DNA of 64,000 nucleotides from Eubacteriales bacterium (GCA_029009055.1 JAQXJR010000033.1:21500-85499), one strand, 5' to 3'; shown: positions 8,155 through 17,481, numbered from the stretch's first letter. The notes: generated by a model not told the origin, from the letters alone. Made by a program: numbers and translations.

Positions 8155-9374
8155 TGGAATTATACTATCCGCTCGTCCTGGACGGGGCGACAGGGACAGA
8201 GCTTCAGAAGCGGGGCTATGACGGGTCGGTATCGACGGAGCAGTGGGTCATAGAGCATCCTGAGGCTATCCAGGACCTGCACGATAAATACATTAAGGCG
8301 GGGAGCGATATCGTCTACGCTCCGACCTTCGGCGCTAACAGGGTGAAGCTGGAGGAAGCCGGCATATTCAATAAAGTAGGTGAATATAATAAGAAACTCG
8401 TTGAAATAGCAAAGTCAGGCGTCAGGGGCAGGGCCCTGATCGCGGGGGATATGTCTCCGACAGGTAAGTTCCTGGCTCCGGTCGGCGATACTTCATTCGA
8501 GGAATTTTACGATATATATAAGGAGCAGGCCCAGGCTCTGGAAGATGCCGGTGTAGACCTGTTCGCCGTCGAGACCATGATGACGGTCCCAGAAGCCAGG
8601 GCTGCGGTGCTCGCCATCCGCGACGTCAGCAGCAAGCCGATCATAGTTTCCTTCACGTGCGAGAAATCGGGAAGAACGCTCACCGGAAGCGATGTAGCGG
8701 CTGCTCTCCTCATATTCCAAGGGATGGGAGTCGACGCTTTCGGGCTGAACTGTTCTGTCGGGCCTGATGAACTTCTCACACAGATAAAGCGGCTGAGAGA
8801 ATATTCCGAACTTCCTCTCATAGCAAAGCCGAACGCGGGTATGCCTATTAACCTGGATGGCAATACCCGCTACGACTGTCCTCCGGAGGAGTTCACCAGG
8901 TCGATAGAAGACTTTGCTGAAGCGGGAGTAGACATATTCGGAGGCTGCTGCGGCACGACACCGGAACATATTGAGACTATCAGCAGAAAGCTGGCAGATC
9001 TCACTATGGTAAAGCCTGATCCGAAGGCGCTTAAGGGAAAGCTTCCGGCAGCCACGGAGAAGGACCCGGCTTTAGTAGACCCGGATGTGGAACTGGGCGA
9101 GATTTACGCCGCGGATGACAGCCTGGGAGAGAAGATAGAAGAAGCGAACGCGGGGGACGCGCCGGTGATTTCCGTAAGGATAAACAGCACAGAAGAAGCA
9201 GAAGTTTTCGCCGACTTCCAGCAGGACATAAGGAAAGCTCTTTGCATAGTAAGTGATGACGCTGAAGCCCTGGAGAAGGCTTTAAGGCTTTACCAGGGAA
9301 GGCCGCTCTACGCAGGCAATCTGCCGGATGACGTCTTAGTGCCGCTCGCTGAGAAATACGGCATTATCATTTAA
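8154..9374 (+). CDS. Homocysteine S-methyltransferase family protein with C-terminal extension
   Basis: Residues 1-285 form the Hcy-methyltransferase barrel seen in the first module of MetH and in betaine-homocysteine methyltransferase; zinc ligands are Cys200 (LNCSVG), Cys265 and Cys266 (GGCCGTTP). The substrate loop LDGATGTELQKRG is intact. Residues about 305-406 are an extra region: the end (KALCIVSDDAEALEKALRLYQGRPLYAG... LVPLAEKYG) resembles fragments of the pterin-binding domain that follows this module in MetH, but the domain is far too short to bind folate. Co-translated with the RACo-like gene, so the likely methyl donor is the cluster's methyl-corrinoid, making methionine. That pathway role is inferred. 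Confidence 0.85.
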   Translation: MELYYPLVLDGATGTELQKRGYDGSVSTEQWVIEHPEAIQDLHDKYIKAGSDIVYAPTFGANRVKLEEAGIFNKVGEYNKKLVEIAKSGVRGRALIAGDMSPTGKFLAPVGDTSFEEFYDIYKEQAQALEDAGVDLFAVETMMTVPEARAAVLAIRDVSSKPIIVSFTCEKSGRTLTGSDVAAALLIFQGMGVDAFGLNCSVGPDELLTQIKRLREYSELPLIAKPNAGMPINLDGNTRYDCPPEEFTRSIEDFAEAGVDIFGGCCGTTPEHIETISRKLADLTMVKPDPKALKGKLPAATEKDPALVDPDVELGEIYAADDSLGEKIEEANAGDAPVISVRINSTEEAEVFADFQQDIRKALCIVSDDAEALEKALRLYQGRPLYAGNLPDDVLVPLAEKYGIII

Positions 9375-9431
9375 TAAGCTTGTTTGAAAGGGGAATTTAG
9401 TACGCGAAGTAAGGAAAATAAGAAAAAAGGC

Positions 9432-10790
9432 ATGGACATGCTGAACGGGTCTCTGGGCGGGAAGATACTGATGTTCGCCCTGCCGCTGGCTGTGACCGGC
9501 ATGCTGCAGCAGCTGTTCAACGCGGCTGACGTGGCTGTCATAGGCCGGTTCGTCGGTAAGGACGCTATGGCGGCTGTAGGAAGCAACTCAGCTATAATAG
9601 GGCTCCTAGTGAACCTGTTCGTCGGTATATCCCTGGGGACCAATGTCGTGATCTCCAGGTACACGGGCCAGCATAATAAAAGCGGCATCAGGAGAGCAGT
9701 GCACACGTCCATTCTGGTCGCGCTTATCTCGGGCGTAGTTCTTACCGTCATCGGTGAACTGATGGCGGGGCCGATACTAAGGCTGATGGGAGTGCCGGAC
9801 CAGATCCTGCCTCTCTCGACTCTATATTTAAGAGTATACTTCACAGGCATGCCTGTCATACTGCTATATAACTTCGAATCAGCCATATTCAGGAGCCAAG
9901 GGGACACGAGGACGCCTCTGATATGCCTTTTCATTTCCGGCATAATAAATGTGGCGCTGAACATCTTATTCGTGGTAGTTTTCAACAGATCGGTGGATGG
10001 CGTCGCAGCGGCTACTGTGATATCGAACGTCGTTAGCTCAGGCCTTCTCTTCATCATCCTGCTTAAGAGCAAGACGGATATAAGAGTCAGGTTCGAGGCT
10101 TTCGGCATAGATGTTAATATCCTGAAAAATATATTGAGGATAGGTGTGCCTGCCGGTATCCAGGGCTGTGTATTCTCCATTTCGAATATTATAGTCCAGT
10201 CTGCAGTGAACAGCTTAGGAGCGACTGTCATGGCGGCGTCCGCCGCTGCTTTCAACCTGGAGATCATGGTCTACTTCGTCGTGAACTCATTCGGCCAGGC
10301 AGCTACGACATTCACGGGACAGAACTACGGCGCCGGGAAACTGGACAGATGTCGAAAGTCCCTGAGGCTGGCTTTGCTCCAAGACCTGATAGTCACGGGC
10401 TTGATATCCATAGTCATGGTATCTTTCGCCCATGTCTTCCTGGGCTTTTTCAATAAAGACCCAGATGTCATATACTACGGCACCATCAGGATGAGGTTCA
10501 TAATAACTGCTGAGTGCCTGAATGTGCTTATAGAGATATTCTCAGGCGCTATGAGGGGATACGGAGCTTCCATGGTACCGGCTATCGTCGCTTTCGCCGG
10601 GATCTGCGGCGTCAGGATCACATGGGTCCTGACCATATTCCGAAGGTGGCATACTATAGCGGCTCTCATGGCGGCTTACCCAGCCAGTTGGTTCGTCACA
10701 TCCATGATACTGATAGCGGCATACTTTATATATTTAAGAAAATACATAATACCGGTCTTCCAAACAGATTCCGGGGGCGAAGATCAGTAG
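9432..10790 (+). CDS. MATE-family multidrug/toxin efflux transporter
   Basis: Cation-coupled antiporter of the MATE family with twelve predicted helices in two homologous halves. Family marks include the N-terminal LFNAADVAVIGRFVG and the mid-protein ATTFTGQNYGAGKLDR. The frame is open from a TTG at 9384, but ATG 9432 or ATG 9438 is preferred because AAAAAAGG precedes them; 9438 has the better spacing, 9432 is reported as the outermost ATG. The gene follows the methyltransferase by about 60 bp with no terminator between, so it may be read through from the corrinoid operon. A second MATE gene lies at 22748. Substrate unknown. Confidence 0.85.
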   Translation: MDMLNGSLGGKILMFALPLAVTGMLQQLFNAADVAVIGRFVGKDAMAAVGSNSAIIGLLVNLFVGISLGTNVVISRYTGQHNKSGIRRAVHTSILVALISGVVLTVIGELMAGPILRLMGVPDQILPLSTLYLRVYFTGMPVILLYNFESAIFRSQGDTRTPLICLFISGIINVALNILFVVVFNRSVDGVAAATVISNVVSSGLLFIILLKSKTDIRVRFEAFGIDVNILKNILRIGVPAGIQGCVFSISNIIVQSAVNSLGATVMAASAAAFNLEIMVYFVVNSFGQAATTFTGQNYGAGKLDRCRKSLRLALLQDLIVTGLISIVMVSFAHVFLGFFNKDPDVIYYGTIRMRFIITAECLNVLIEIFSGAMRGYGASMVPAIVAFAGICGVRITWVLTIFRRWHTIAALMAAYPASWFVTSMILIAAYFIYLRKYIIPVFQTDSGGEDQ

Positions 10791-10878
10791 ATACAGCAAA
10801 GAAATACGCGATTTTTTCAGGGGAATTTCTGAAAATTCGATAATTATCTAATATAATCAATCAAAAGGAGGAATTATT

Positions 10879-11466
10879 ATGGAGAAACTTACATTAGAAG
10901 AGGCTAAGCGCCTTAACGACACTATGGTGACAGAGGAGAGCCTGAAGCTCCATGCCGCTAACGTGGCAGCCTGCATGGGGGCTATGGCTGAGCATTTCGG
11001 CGAGGATAAGGAGCACTGGGAAGCTGTAGGCTACCTTCACGACTACGACTACGAGAAATACCCGGACGAGCACCTGCAGCACACAGAGGAGCCACTTCGC
11101 GAGGCAGGCGTTCCTGAGGAAGATATAAGAGCCATTCTGGCGCACGGCTACGGTATCTGCAACGATGTAGAGCCGAAGACGAACATGGAGAAGAGCCTGT
11201 ACACCGTAGATGAGCTCAGCGGCATAATCCAGGCGGCAGCCCGCATGCGCCCTAACGGCATAACAGACATGACACTTAAGAGCTTCATGAAGAAATTCAA
11301 GAGTAAGAACTTCGCCGCTAAGTGCGACAGACCGCTCATACTGAAGGGCTGCGAGATGCTGGGCATGGACGTTAAAGAAGTGTCTGACATAGCTATCCAA
11401 GGCATGAAAGAACACGCTGAAGAGCTCCATCTCGCGGGACATCCCGAGGATGATACTGAGGAGTAG
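10879..11466 (+). CDS. HD-domain protein
   Basis: A 195-residue HD-superfamily metal-dependent phosphohydrolase. The metal-binding His-Asp pair is visible in AVGYLHDYDYEKYPDEHLQH (about residues 50-69), preceded by LHAANVAACMGAMAEHFG, the usual first His helix, and followed by the His of ILAHGYG. The substrate is unknown. A strong AGGAGG lies just upstream of the ATG, with TATAAT at about 10851, so the gene probably has its own promoter. The AEC permease starts 6 bp downstream of the stop, indicating co-transcription. Confidence 0.85.
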   Translation: MEKLTLEEAKRLNDTMVTEESLKLHAANVAACMGAMAEHFGEDKEHWEAVGYLHDYDYEKYPDEHLQHTEEPLREAGVPEEDIRAILAHGYGICNDVEPKTNMEKSLYTVDELSGIIQAAARMRPNGITDMTLKSFMKKFKSKNFAAKCDRPLILKGCEMLGMDVKEVSDIAIQGMKEHAEELHLAGHPEDDTEE

Positions 11467-11472
11467 ACCCTT

Positions 11473-12396
11473 ATGAGTCCGGTAAAACTTCTTACACAGA
11501 TGGCCGTCCTGCTGGCCATGATGGCAGCAGGTTACATAGCTTATAAGAAGAAATTCATGAACGCCGGGACAGCTTCACAGATGTCCACCCTGGTGGTACA
11601 GATCTTCAACCCTTTACTTATATTCACGTCCATAGCGTCCAGGTCTACAGACCATATCAGAGCCCTGACGGGTGATACGATAAAGCTGGCTATACTGCTT
11701 TATTCGTTCTCATTCGTCGTAGGCCTGGTCTACTGCCTGCTTAGGAGGTTCGATAAGAAGACCCGCTGTTACTATCAGCTCATGATCCTGCTAGGGAACG
11801 TCGGCTTCATGGGCATCCCGCTCATAAGCGCGATTTACGGGCCGGAATACGTCATCCTGCTCGTATTCTACATGCTGGCCTTCAACTTCTTCGCCTACAC
11901 CCTGGGCATTTACCTGGCGTCCGGGCTCTCAGAAGAAGAGCATAAGTTCAACTGTAAGAAGGTCGTGAACCCGGGCCTGATCTGCAGCGTCCTGGCTGTG
12001 GTCATATTCGCTTTCGATATAGAGATACCGACTCCTGTCGCTGATTTCTGCGGCTACATGGGTAGGGTCTGCATACCGGTTTCTATGATGCTCATAGGAG
12101 CGTCTTTCGCCCAGGTGGATATCAGGAGATTGCTCAGCAAAGGGGAAACTTATATTTTCCTTCTAGTCCGCATGATAGCTATTCCTGTCGTAGGTGTCCT
12201 CATATTCAGGCATCTGCCTGTCCGTAAGGAAGCTCTGGAGATATTCTTCATACTGCTTTCTATGCCTGTAGCGTCCATGACCGGCATGATGGCGGAGGAA
12301 TACGCCCATAAGGGGAACGATGTAAATGAAATCGTGGCGTTAAGCACGATAATCTCGGTCGTTACCATACCGCTAGTCTCTTTACTCTACGCCTAA
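11473..12396 (+). CDS. AEC-family permease, second copy
   Basis: 307-residue membrane carrier of the AEC family with about ten helices, paralogous to the protein encoded at 70-1047. GNVGFMGIPL and the later MLIGASFAQ are typical conserved AEC elements near the broken helices. Ribosome site GAGGAG overlaps the end of the HD gene (gap 6 bp), and the phosphoesterase gene begins 11 bp after the stop, so the three genes form one operon. Substrate cannot be assigned. Confidence 0.86.
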   Translation: MSPVKLLTQMAVLLAMMAAGYIAYKKKFMNAGTASQMSTLVVQIFNPLLIFTSIASRSTDHIRALTGDTIKLAILLYSFSFVVGLVYCLLRRFDKKTRCYYQLMILLGNVGFMGIPLISAIYGPEYVILLVFYMLAFNFFAYTLGIYLASGLSEEEHKFNCKKVVNPGLICSVLAVVIFAFDIEIPTPVADFCGYMGRVCIPVSMMLIGASFAQVDIRRLLSKGETYIFLLVRMIAIPVVGVLIFRHLPVRKEALEIFFILLSMPVASMTGMMAEEYAHKGNDVNEIVALSTIISVVTIPLVSLLYA

Positions 12397-12407
12397 AGGA
12401 TGAGATC

Positions 12408-13196
12408 ATGTTTAAGAAAAAAGTAGGAGTGACTCATTACACAATTCGATCTTCCAGGCTGCCTCGTGATTTCGACGGCTTTAAAATAGTCCAGATATCC
12501 GATTTCCACAACGCTTTCTTCCCGCCGGATAACCAGGCTGTCATAGGGCTTATCCACGCTGAGAAGCCGGATATGATCGCTGTTACGGGGGATCTTCTCG
12601 ACTGCAGGACTACGAATCTGCCGCTCGACTACATGTTCGTGAACAGGCTCGTGAAGGAAGCCCCTTGTTATTATGTCATGGGCAACCACGAATCCAGGAT
12701 ACCTGAGATATACGCTGAGCTGGAAGATTATATGATGAAAAAGGGTGTGACCGTCCTCCGAAACCAGGTGATTCCAATCACGAGAGAGAATTCATCCATC
12801 CAGCTTATCGGAATAGACGACCCGACGTCAGTGATGGTGGAAGTTTTCGACCAGACCTCAGCGGTTGACGACATGATTAATTATGTAAACTATAGCAAAG
12901 ACGAGTTCAGCCTGCTGCTTTCGCACAGGCCTGAGGCTTTTCATGTCTATGTAAAGCACGGTCTCGACCTGGTCCTCACCGGCCACGCTCATGGCGGCCA
13001 GTTCCGCTTCCCTGGAGTGGGCGGCGTCTTCGCTCCTAACCAGGGAATATTCCCGAAATACACGGCTGGCGTGCATAAACATGGCCGCACACAGATGGTC
13101 GTGAGCCGCGGAGTGGGCGAGAGCCGTTTTCCGTTCAGGCTGAACAATCCGCCTGAGATACCTGTGATAACCTTGCGATCAACCAGGGATGATTAA
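12408..13196 (+). CDS. Calcineurin-like metallophosphoesterase
   Basis: 262-residue metallophosphoesterase of the YkuE/YaeI-like group. All five binuclear-metal motifs are visible in order: QISDFHN, VTGDLLD, MGNHESR, LLLSHRPE and LTGHAHGGQ, so the active site is intact. These proteins often act at the membrane on phospho-headgroups such as UDP-diacylglucosamine-like lipids or on nucleotides, but the substrate here is unknown. There is no N-terminal membrane helix, unlike YkuE; it is predicted cytosolic or peripheral. Third gene of the HD-AEC-phosphoesterase operon. Confidence 0.88.
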   Translation: MFKKKVGVTHYTIRSSRLPRDFDGFKIVQISDFHNAFFPPDNQAVIGLIHAEKPDMIAVTGDLLDCRTTNLPLDYMFVNRLVKEAPCYYVMGNHESRIPEIYAELEDYMMKKGVTVLRNQVIPITRENSSIQLIGIDDPTSVMVEVFDQTSAVDDMINYVNYSKDEFSLLLSHRPEAFHVYVKHGLDLVLTGHAHGGQFRFPGVGGVFAPNQGIFPKYTAGVHKHGRTQMVVSRGVGESRFPFRLNNPPEIPVITLRSTRDD

Positions 13197-13234
13197 AAAT
13201 AGTAATGATTTCCGGCTTTGCTAAATGGATCGCG

Positions 13235-13897
13235 CTAAAGTATGATGAAATCGCTGTGGTCGTAATCTATGAGGGCGTCCTTCTTCATACGCGAAAGTTC
13301 AGCTGAGAGGGCGCTTCTGTCCACGCCTAGGAAGTCAGCCATCTGCTGCCTGTTGAACGGGACGCGTATTTCTTTCGAACCAGACCGCTCGGACATGTCG
13401 GAAAGATATGACATCACCTTACCGCGAATGGACTTAGGGGACGTGTACATCATACGCCTGGTCAGCCTGAAGTTTTTCTCAGCCAGGGCGCTCACCATGT
13501 TCCTGATCAGCCGCGAATGGAGTTTGCTCCCCAGGTCGTAATCATCCCAGAGTTTAGCCGACGGAATGAATATGACCGAGGAATCGACCGCCGCCACAGC
13601 GTCGACTGTAAGCCGCTCGTTTTCCGTAAGGGCGAACGACTCAGCGAATATCTGGCCCGGCGACACGCGGTTTATTATGTCCCGGTTACCCCAGGCGTCG
13701 AACCTTTCTATATCCACCGCTCCCGTGAGTACCACTCCTATAGCGTCCGTCTCAGATCCCGAAGAGAGTATGTCAGAGCCCTGGGGAAATTCAAGTTCGC
13801 TCACACCCATTCTATTCAGCAAATAATTGATATCAGTGCTTTCTAAGCCTCGGAACAATATACATTTCCGTAAAATTTCTATATCCAAATTTTTCAA
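13235..13897 (-). CDS. Crp/Fnr-family regulator (HcpR-like)
   Basis: 220 residues: an N-terminal cyclic-nucleotide-binding-type sensor fold (residues 1-130, with LSSGSETDAIGVVLTGAVDI) and a C-terminal winged helix whose recognition part reads NRQQMADFLGVDRSALSAELSRM. No Fnr-type N-terminal Fe-S cysteine set is visible; the only early Cys is in the first helix. It is divergent from hcp with 117 bp between starts, the gene order of HcpR regulators that activate hcp in response to nitric oxide or nitrite stress in anaerobes. The function is inferred from family plus neighbour. Confidence 0.82.
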   Translation of the reverse strand: MKNLDIEILRKCILFRGLESTDINYLLNRMGVSELEFPQGSDILSSGSETDAIGVVLTGAVDIERFDAWGNRDIINRVSPGQIFAESFALTENERLTVDAVAAVDSSVIFIPSAKLWDDYDLGSKLHSRLIRNMVSALAEKNFRLTRRMMYTSPKSIRGKVMSYLSDMSERSGSKEIRVPFNRQQMADFLGVDRSALSAELSRMKKDALIDYDHSDFIIL

Positions 13898-13902
13898 TCT
13901 CC

Positions 13903-13916
13903 GTTGTTTTTACAAC
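13903..13916. promoter_or_regulatory. Inverted repeat next to the regulator start
   Basis: GTTGT-TTTT-ACAAC, perfect inverted repeat 6 bp upstream of the Crp/Fnr gene start codon, in the shared hcp/regulator control region. Candidate operator or part of autoregulation. Confidence 0.35.
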
Positions 13917-13977
13917 ATACATCTTTTTTATCCATTATTATACTATGGTTGTCAGAAAAAAGAATAACGATTTAACG

Positions 13978-13992
13978 ATCAGAAATTCTGAT
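13978..13992. promoter_or_regulatory. 15-nt palindrome upstream of hcp
   Basis: Perfect palindrome ATCAGAA-A-TTCTGAT, 22 bp before the hcp start codon. A possible -10 (TATACT, 13939-13944) lies upstream, which would put the palindrome in the transcribed leader near the start; a site for the adjacent Crp/Fnr protein or a second, repressing factor. Confidence 0.4.
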
Positions 13993-14014
13993 GTTAATAA
14001 AAGGAGAAGAAACT

Positions 14015-15652
14015 ATGGGAGATATGTTTTGTTTTCAGTGCCAGGAAACAGCCGGCTGCCACGGCTGCACAGTAAGCGGCGTATGCGGTAAGAAACCTGA
14101 GACGGCGGCTCTGCAGGACCTGCTCGTCTACGTAACTAAGGGAATATCATTCGTTACGACCAGACTCAGAAGCGAGGGTAAAGCCGTAGATCACGCTGTA
14201 GATAACCTGGTAACGGTAAATCTTTTCACTACTATTACTAACGCTAACTTCGATAACGCGGCTATCATGGAGAGAATAAATAAGACGGTAGAGACCAGAA
14301 ATCAGCTGGTAGAAAGCCTGGATAATAAGGAAGACCTGCCTGACGCGGCTACATGCTCATTTAAGTCTAAGGAAGCTATGCTCGTAAAGGCGGCGCTCGT
14401 AGGCGTTCTCGCTACTAAGGATGAGGACATCCGCTCCCTCCGCGAGCTCATAACATACGGACTTAAGGGTCTGGCTGCTTACACAGAGCACGCTAACGTC
14501 CTGGGTAAGGATGACGCAGAGACAGACGCTTTCGTTCAGAAGGCTCTGGCATCCACACTCGACGACAGCCTGACAGTTGACGACCTCGTTAAACTCACCC
14601 TGGAGACTGGTAAGTACGGCGTTAACGGTATGGCTTTGCTGGATGAGGCTAACACATCCACATACGGTAATCCTGAGCTCACAGAGGTAGACCTGGGCGT
14701 TCGCGGCAACACTGGCATCCTAATCTCCGGTCATGACCTGAAGGACCTGGAGATGCTGCTCGAGCAGTGCGAGGGCACAGGCGTGGACGTTTACACACAC
14801 GGCGAGATGCTCCCGGCACATTATTATCCTGCGTTTAAGAAATACGAATGCTTTGCCGGAAACTACGGTAACGCTTGGTGGCAGCAGACTACAGAGTTCG
14901 AGAAATTCCACGGACCTATCCTCATGACTACGAACTGCGTCGTTCCGATGATGAGAGGATATAAGGAGAGACTGTTCACGACTGGCGCTGTCGGCGTGGA
15001 TGGCTGCGCTCACATAGACGCTGACGAGAACGGCCATAAAGATTTTAGCAAAGTCATAGAGCTGGCTAAGACCTGCCAGGCTCCTGAGCAGCTGGAGACA
15101 GGAAAGATCGTCGGCGGCTTTGCTCACGAACAGGTATTCGCGCTAGCGGATAAGGTAGTAGACGCGGTTAAGTCCGGCGCTATAAAGCACTTCGTCGTTA
15201 TGGCTGGCTGCGACGGCAGGCAGAAGTCCAGACAGTACTACGCTGACTTCGCTAAGGCTCTTCCTGAGGACACAGTCATCCTGACAGCCGGATGCGCTAA
15301 GTATAAGTACATTAAGATGGACCTCGGCGACATCGGCGGTATTCCTAGAGTCCTGGACGCTGGTCAGTGTAACGATTCCTACTCCCTGGCTCTCATAGCT
15401 CTCAAGCTGAAGGAAGTCTTCGGCCTGGACGATGTGAACGACCTGCCTATTTCTTACAACATCGCCTGGTACGAGCAGAAGGCGGTCATCGTGCTGCTGG
15501 CTCTTCTCTACCTGGGCGTTAAGAACATCCACCTGGGACCGACGCTCCCTGCCTTCCTGTCACCGAACGTGGCTAAGGTGCTGGTAGAGAACTTCGGCAT
15601 AGCAGGCATCACAGACGTCGAGAACGACATGGAGATCTTCGGCATAAAGTAA
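14015..15652 (+). CDS. hcp: Hydroxylamine reductase / hybrid-cluster protein (Hcp)
   Basis: Hybrid-cluster enzyme that protects anaerobes from nitrosative stress (NO reductase and hydroxylamine reductase activities are reported for the family). The N-terminal [4Fe-4S] motif C-x2-C-x8-C-x5-C is formed by Cys6, 9, 18 and 24; hybrid-cluster ligands are seen in the C-terminal half ([25 protein letters not shown]). 545 residues, the class without the enterobacterial insert. The frame extends back to 13991, but ATG 14015 is chosen because AAAAGGAG is at correct spacing and the protein then begins just before the first cysteine, as in the family. Expressed divergently from the Crp/Fnr regulator. Confidence 0.96.
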   Translation: MGDMFCFQCQETAGCHGCTVSGVCGKKPETAALQDLLVYVTKGISFVTTRLRSEGKAVDHAVDNLVTVNLFTTITNANFDNAAIMERINKTVETRNQLVESLDNKEDLPDAATCSFKSKEAMLVKAALVGVLATKDEDIRSLRELITYGLKGLAAYTEHANVLGKDDAETDAFVQKALASTLDDSLTVDDLVKLTLETGKYGVNGMALLDEANTSTYGNPELTEVDLGVRGNTGILISGHDLKDLEMLLEQCEGTGVDVYTHGEMLPAHYYPAFKKYECFAGNYGNAWWQQTTEFEKFHGPILMTTNCVVPMMRGYKERLFTTGAVGVDGCAHIDADENGHKDFSKVIELAKTCQAPEQLETGKIVGGFAHEQVFALADKVVDAVKSGAIKHFVVMAGCDGRQKSRQYYADFAKALPEDTVILTAGCAKYKYIKMDLGDIGGIPRVLDAGQCNDSYSLALIALKLKEVFGLDDVNDLPISYNIAWYEQKAVIVLLALLYLGVKNIHLGPTLPAFLSPNVAKVLVENFGIAGITDVENDMEIFGIK

Positions 15653-15673
15653 ATATATAGATATGACTCAACT

Positions 15674-15721
15674 GAGGGGCCTTTTACCGGATGTGATCAT
15701 CCCGCAAAGGGCTCCTTTTTT
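15674..15721 (+). terminator. Terminator after hcp
   Basis: AGGGGCC...TTT pairs with AAAGGGCTCCT around an inner hairpin GGATG-TGAT-CATCC, followed by six T. Closes hcp. Confidence 0.8.
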
Positions 15722-15802
15722 GTATACTTCCAGCTTTTTATCTATTTTTCCCCAGCGAGAAATGTATTATAATAGCCGAAGATAAAAGGGAGGTATGGAT
15801 TC

Positions 15803-16648
15803 TTGAAAACAGGGGTAGTAGATGTAGGAGGTGGGCTCAGAGGCATATACGGAGCCGGCGTATTCGACTGGTGCATGGAGAGCGGGATCACGTTCGATTA
15901 CAACATAGGCGTTTCCGCCGGATCAGCTAACATAGCTTCTTTCCTCGCCGGCCAGCAAGGAAGGAATTATAAATTCTATACTGAATATTCCACGAGAAAG
16001 GAATACATGGGTTTCGAGGATTTCCTGAAGACAGGGAATTTCGTTAACCTGGAATATATATACGGTTACGCGCTTTCTAACAGTAGCGGCGAGTATCCAC
16101 TGGACTATGAAGCTATGGTGAATAGCGGCAGGACCATGAAGGTAGTAGCGACAGACGCTATCACAGGAAAACCGGTATACTTCGACTTAAGCGACATGTC
16201 TCAGGATGACTATGGAGCTATAAAGGCTTCATCCTGCGTCCCTGTCGTTAATAGACCTTATGAATGGAAGGGCAGGCGCTATTTCGACGGCGGCCTCTCA
16301 GACCCTATTCCATTCCAGAAGGCCTTCGACTGGGGCTGCGATAAAGTGGTCGTCGTCCTGACGCGCCCGAAACACGGCTTCCGCCAACCTTCTAAGGACG
16401 CGAGAGCGGCCAGGATACTCAGGCACAGATACCCTAAGCCGGCCTACGATCTGGAGCACAGAGCTGAAACATATAACAGAGAGCTGAGAGAAGCCCTTAA
16501 GCTTCAGAGAGAAGGGAAGGTCCTGGTAGTCGCGCCGACCGATATTGGAAAGCTTAAGACCCTCAACCGCGATTTCTCAGACCTGGATAAGCTCTATTGC
16601 AGTGGATACCAGGACGCCCAGGCTATAAATAAATTCTTGGAGGACTAG
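15803..16648 (+). CDS. Patatin-like phospholipase
   Basis: 281-residue patatin-fold serine acyl hydrolase. The oxyanion glycine stretch (VGGGLRGIYGAG, residues 7-18), the nucleophile elbow GVSAGS (about 38-43) and the catalytic Asp in DGG (about 162-164) are all visible, so the Ser-Asp dyad is complete. No signal peptide; predicted cytoplasmic. Starts with TTG at 15803, supported by GGGAGG at 15788-15793; the ATG at 15795 is out of frame. Only 3 bp separate it from the phospholipase-C-like gene, implying one operon for membrane-lipid turnover. Substrate not known. Confidence 0.88.
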   Translation: MKTGVVDVGGGLRGIYGAGVFDWCMESGITFDYNIGVSAGSANIASFLAGQQGRNYKFYTEYSTRKEYMGFEDFLKTGNFVNLEYIYGYALSNSSGEYPLDYEAMVNSGRTMKVVATDAITGKPVYFDLSDMSQDDYGAIKASSCVPVVNRPYEWKGRRYFDGGLSDPIPFQKAFDWGCDKVVVVLTRPKHGFRQPSKDARAARILRHRYPKPAYDLEHRAETYNRELREALKLQREGKVLVVAPTDIGKLKTLNRDFSDLDKLYCSGYQDAQAINKFLED

Positions 16649-16651
16649 ACC

Positions 16652-17470
16652 ATGCCCGCATTCTACGCGCATAACGAATTCGGTAAGGAAGTTATGAAGC
16701 TCCTGCCCGAAGACGCTGCCAGGTTCATTAACGACGACATAGACCTATTCTACCTGGGCCTGCAGGGCCCGGACATATTCTTTTATTACCATAATGGAAC
16801 TAAAGCCCCTATGAAAGGATTCGGATCTACCCTCCATAACATGACAGGAAGGGAATTCTTCAGCCAAGCTGTTCCGGCGGATAAGGCAGGGCAGATCTAC
16901 CTGTCCGGCGTCCTCTGCCACTTCACACTGGACGCTCTCTGCCATAAATACATCTGGACATACAACCATGAGCGTAATGTCAGCCACGAGGCCATAGAGG
17001 GAGAGTTCGAAGGTTATGTCATGGCTAAGGAAGGTAAGGACAGACTGAAGACCATTAAGACCCTGGACTTCTTCCCATCCGAACACGCGGCTGATGCTAT
17101 ATCCAAAGTTTATGATCGCATGGATCCCGCTCCGAGCATAGATCGGGAACTTATACTTAAGGCGCTTAATGATACTAAGCAGATGGAAGCTTTGATCAGG
17201 TGCCCGAATAGCTTTAAAAGGAATTTACTCTACCTGATCATAAAGCTGGCGGGAAAGGGCGAGGAGACGTCAGGCCACATAATCCCTAAGGTCCCGGGCG
17301 AGAGGTTCTACGAGTCAAACGAGAAGATATATGAGATGTTTGAAAACGCTATCCCGAAGGGGGCTGAGATCGTGACTCAATACGTAATGTCATTTCAGAC
17401 CGGGACGGAGGAATTCTTCGATAATCCTTTGCTGGACTACGACTTCGAGGGGGATAAACATAGTAAATAA
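16652..17470 (+). CDS. Zinc-dependent phospholipase C family protein
   Basis: 272-residue protein of the zinc-dependent phospholipase C/S1-P1-like family: an all-helical fold whose metal ligands come from scattered His and Asp residues, here visible in YAHNEFGKEV, GLQGPDIFFYYH, TLHNMTG and LCHFTLDALCHKYIW. No signal peptide, unlike secreted clostridial alpha-toxins, so this is probably an intracellular relative rather than a toxin. Directly behind the patatin gene (3 bp), ending at a strong terminator. The biochemical reaction is inferred from family alone. Confidence 0.82.
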   Translation: MPAFYAHNEFGKEVMKLLPEDAARFINDDIDLFYLGLQGPDIFFYYHNGTKAPMKGFGSTLHNMTGREFFSQAVPADKAGQIYLSGVLCHFTLDALCHKYIWTYNHERNVSHEAIEGEFEGYVMAKEGKDRLKTIKTLDFFPSEHAADAISKVYDRMDPAPSIDRELILKALNDTKQMEALIRCPNSFKRNLLYLIIKLAGKGEETSGHIIPKVPGERFYESNEKIYEMFENAIPKGAEIVTQYVMSFQTGTEEFFDNPLLDYDFEGDKHSK

Positions 17471-17481
17471 GAGCAAAGAAA

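Noticed and set aside
9371..10267. 298-residue minus-strand open frame
   Set aside because: Lies opposite the MATE gene and has no recognisable product.
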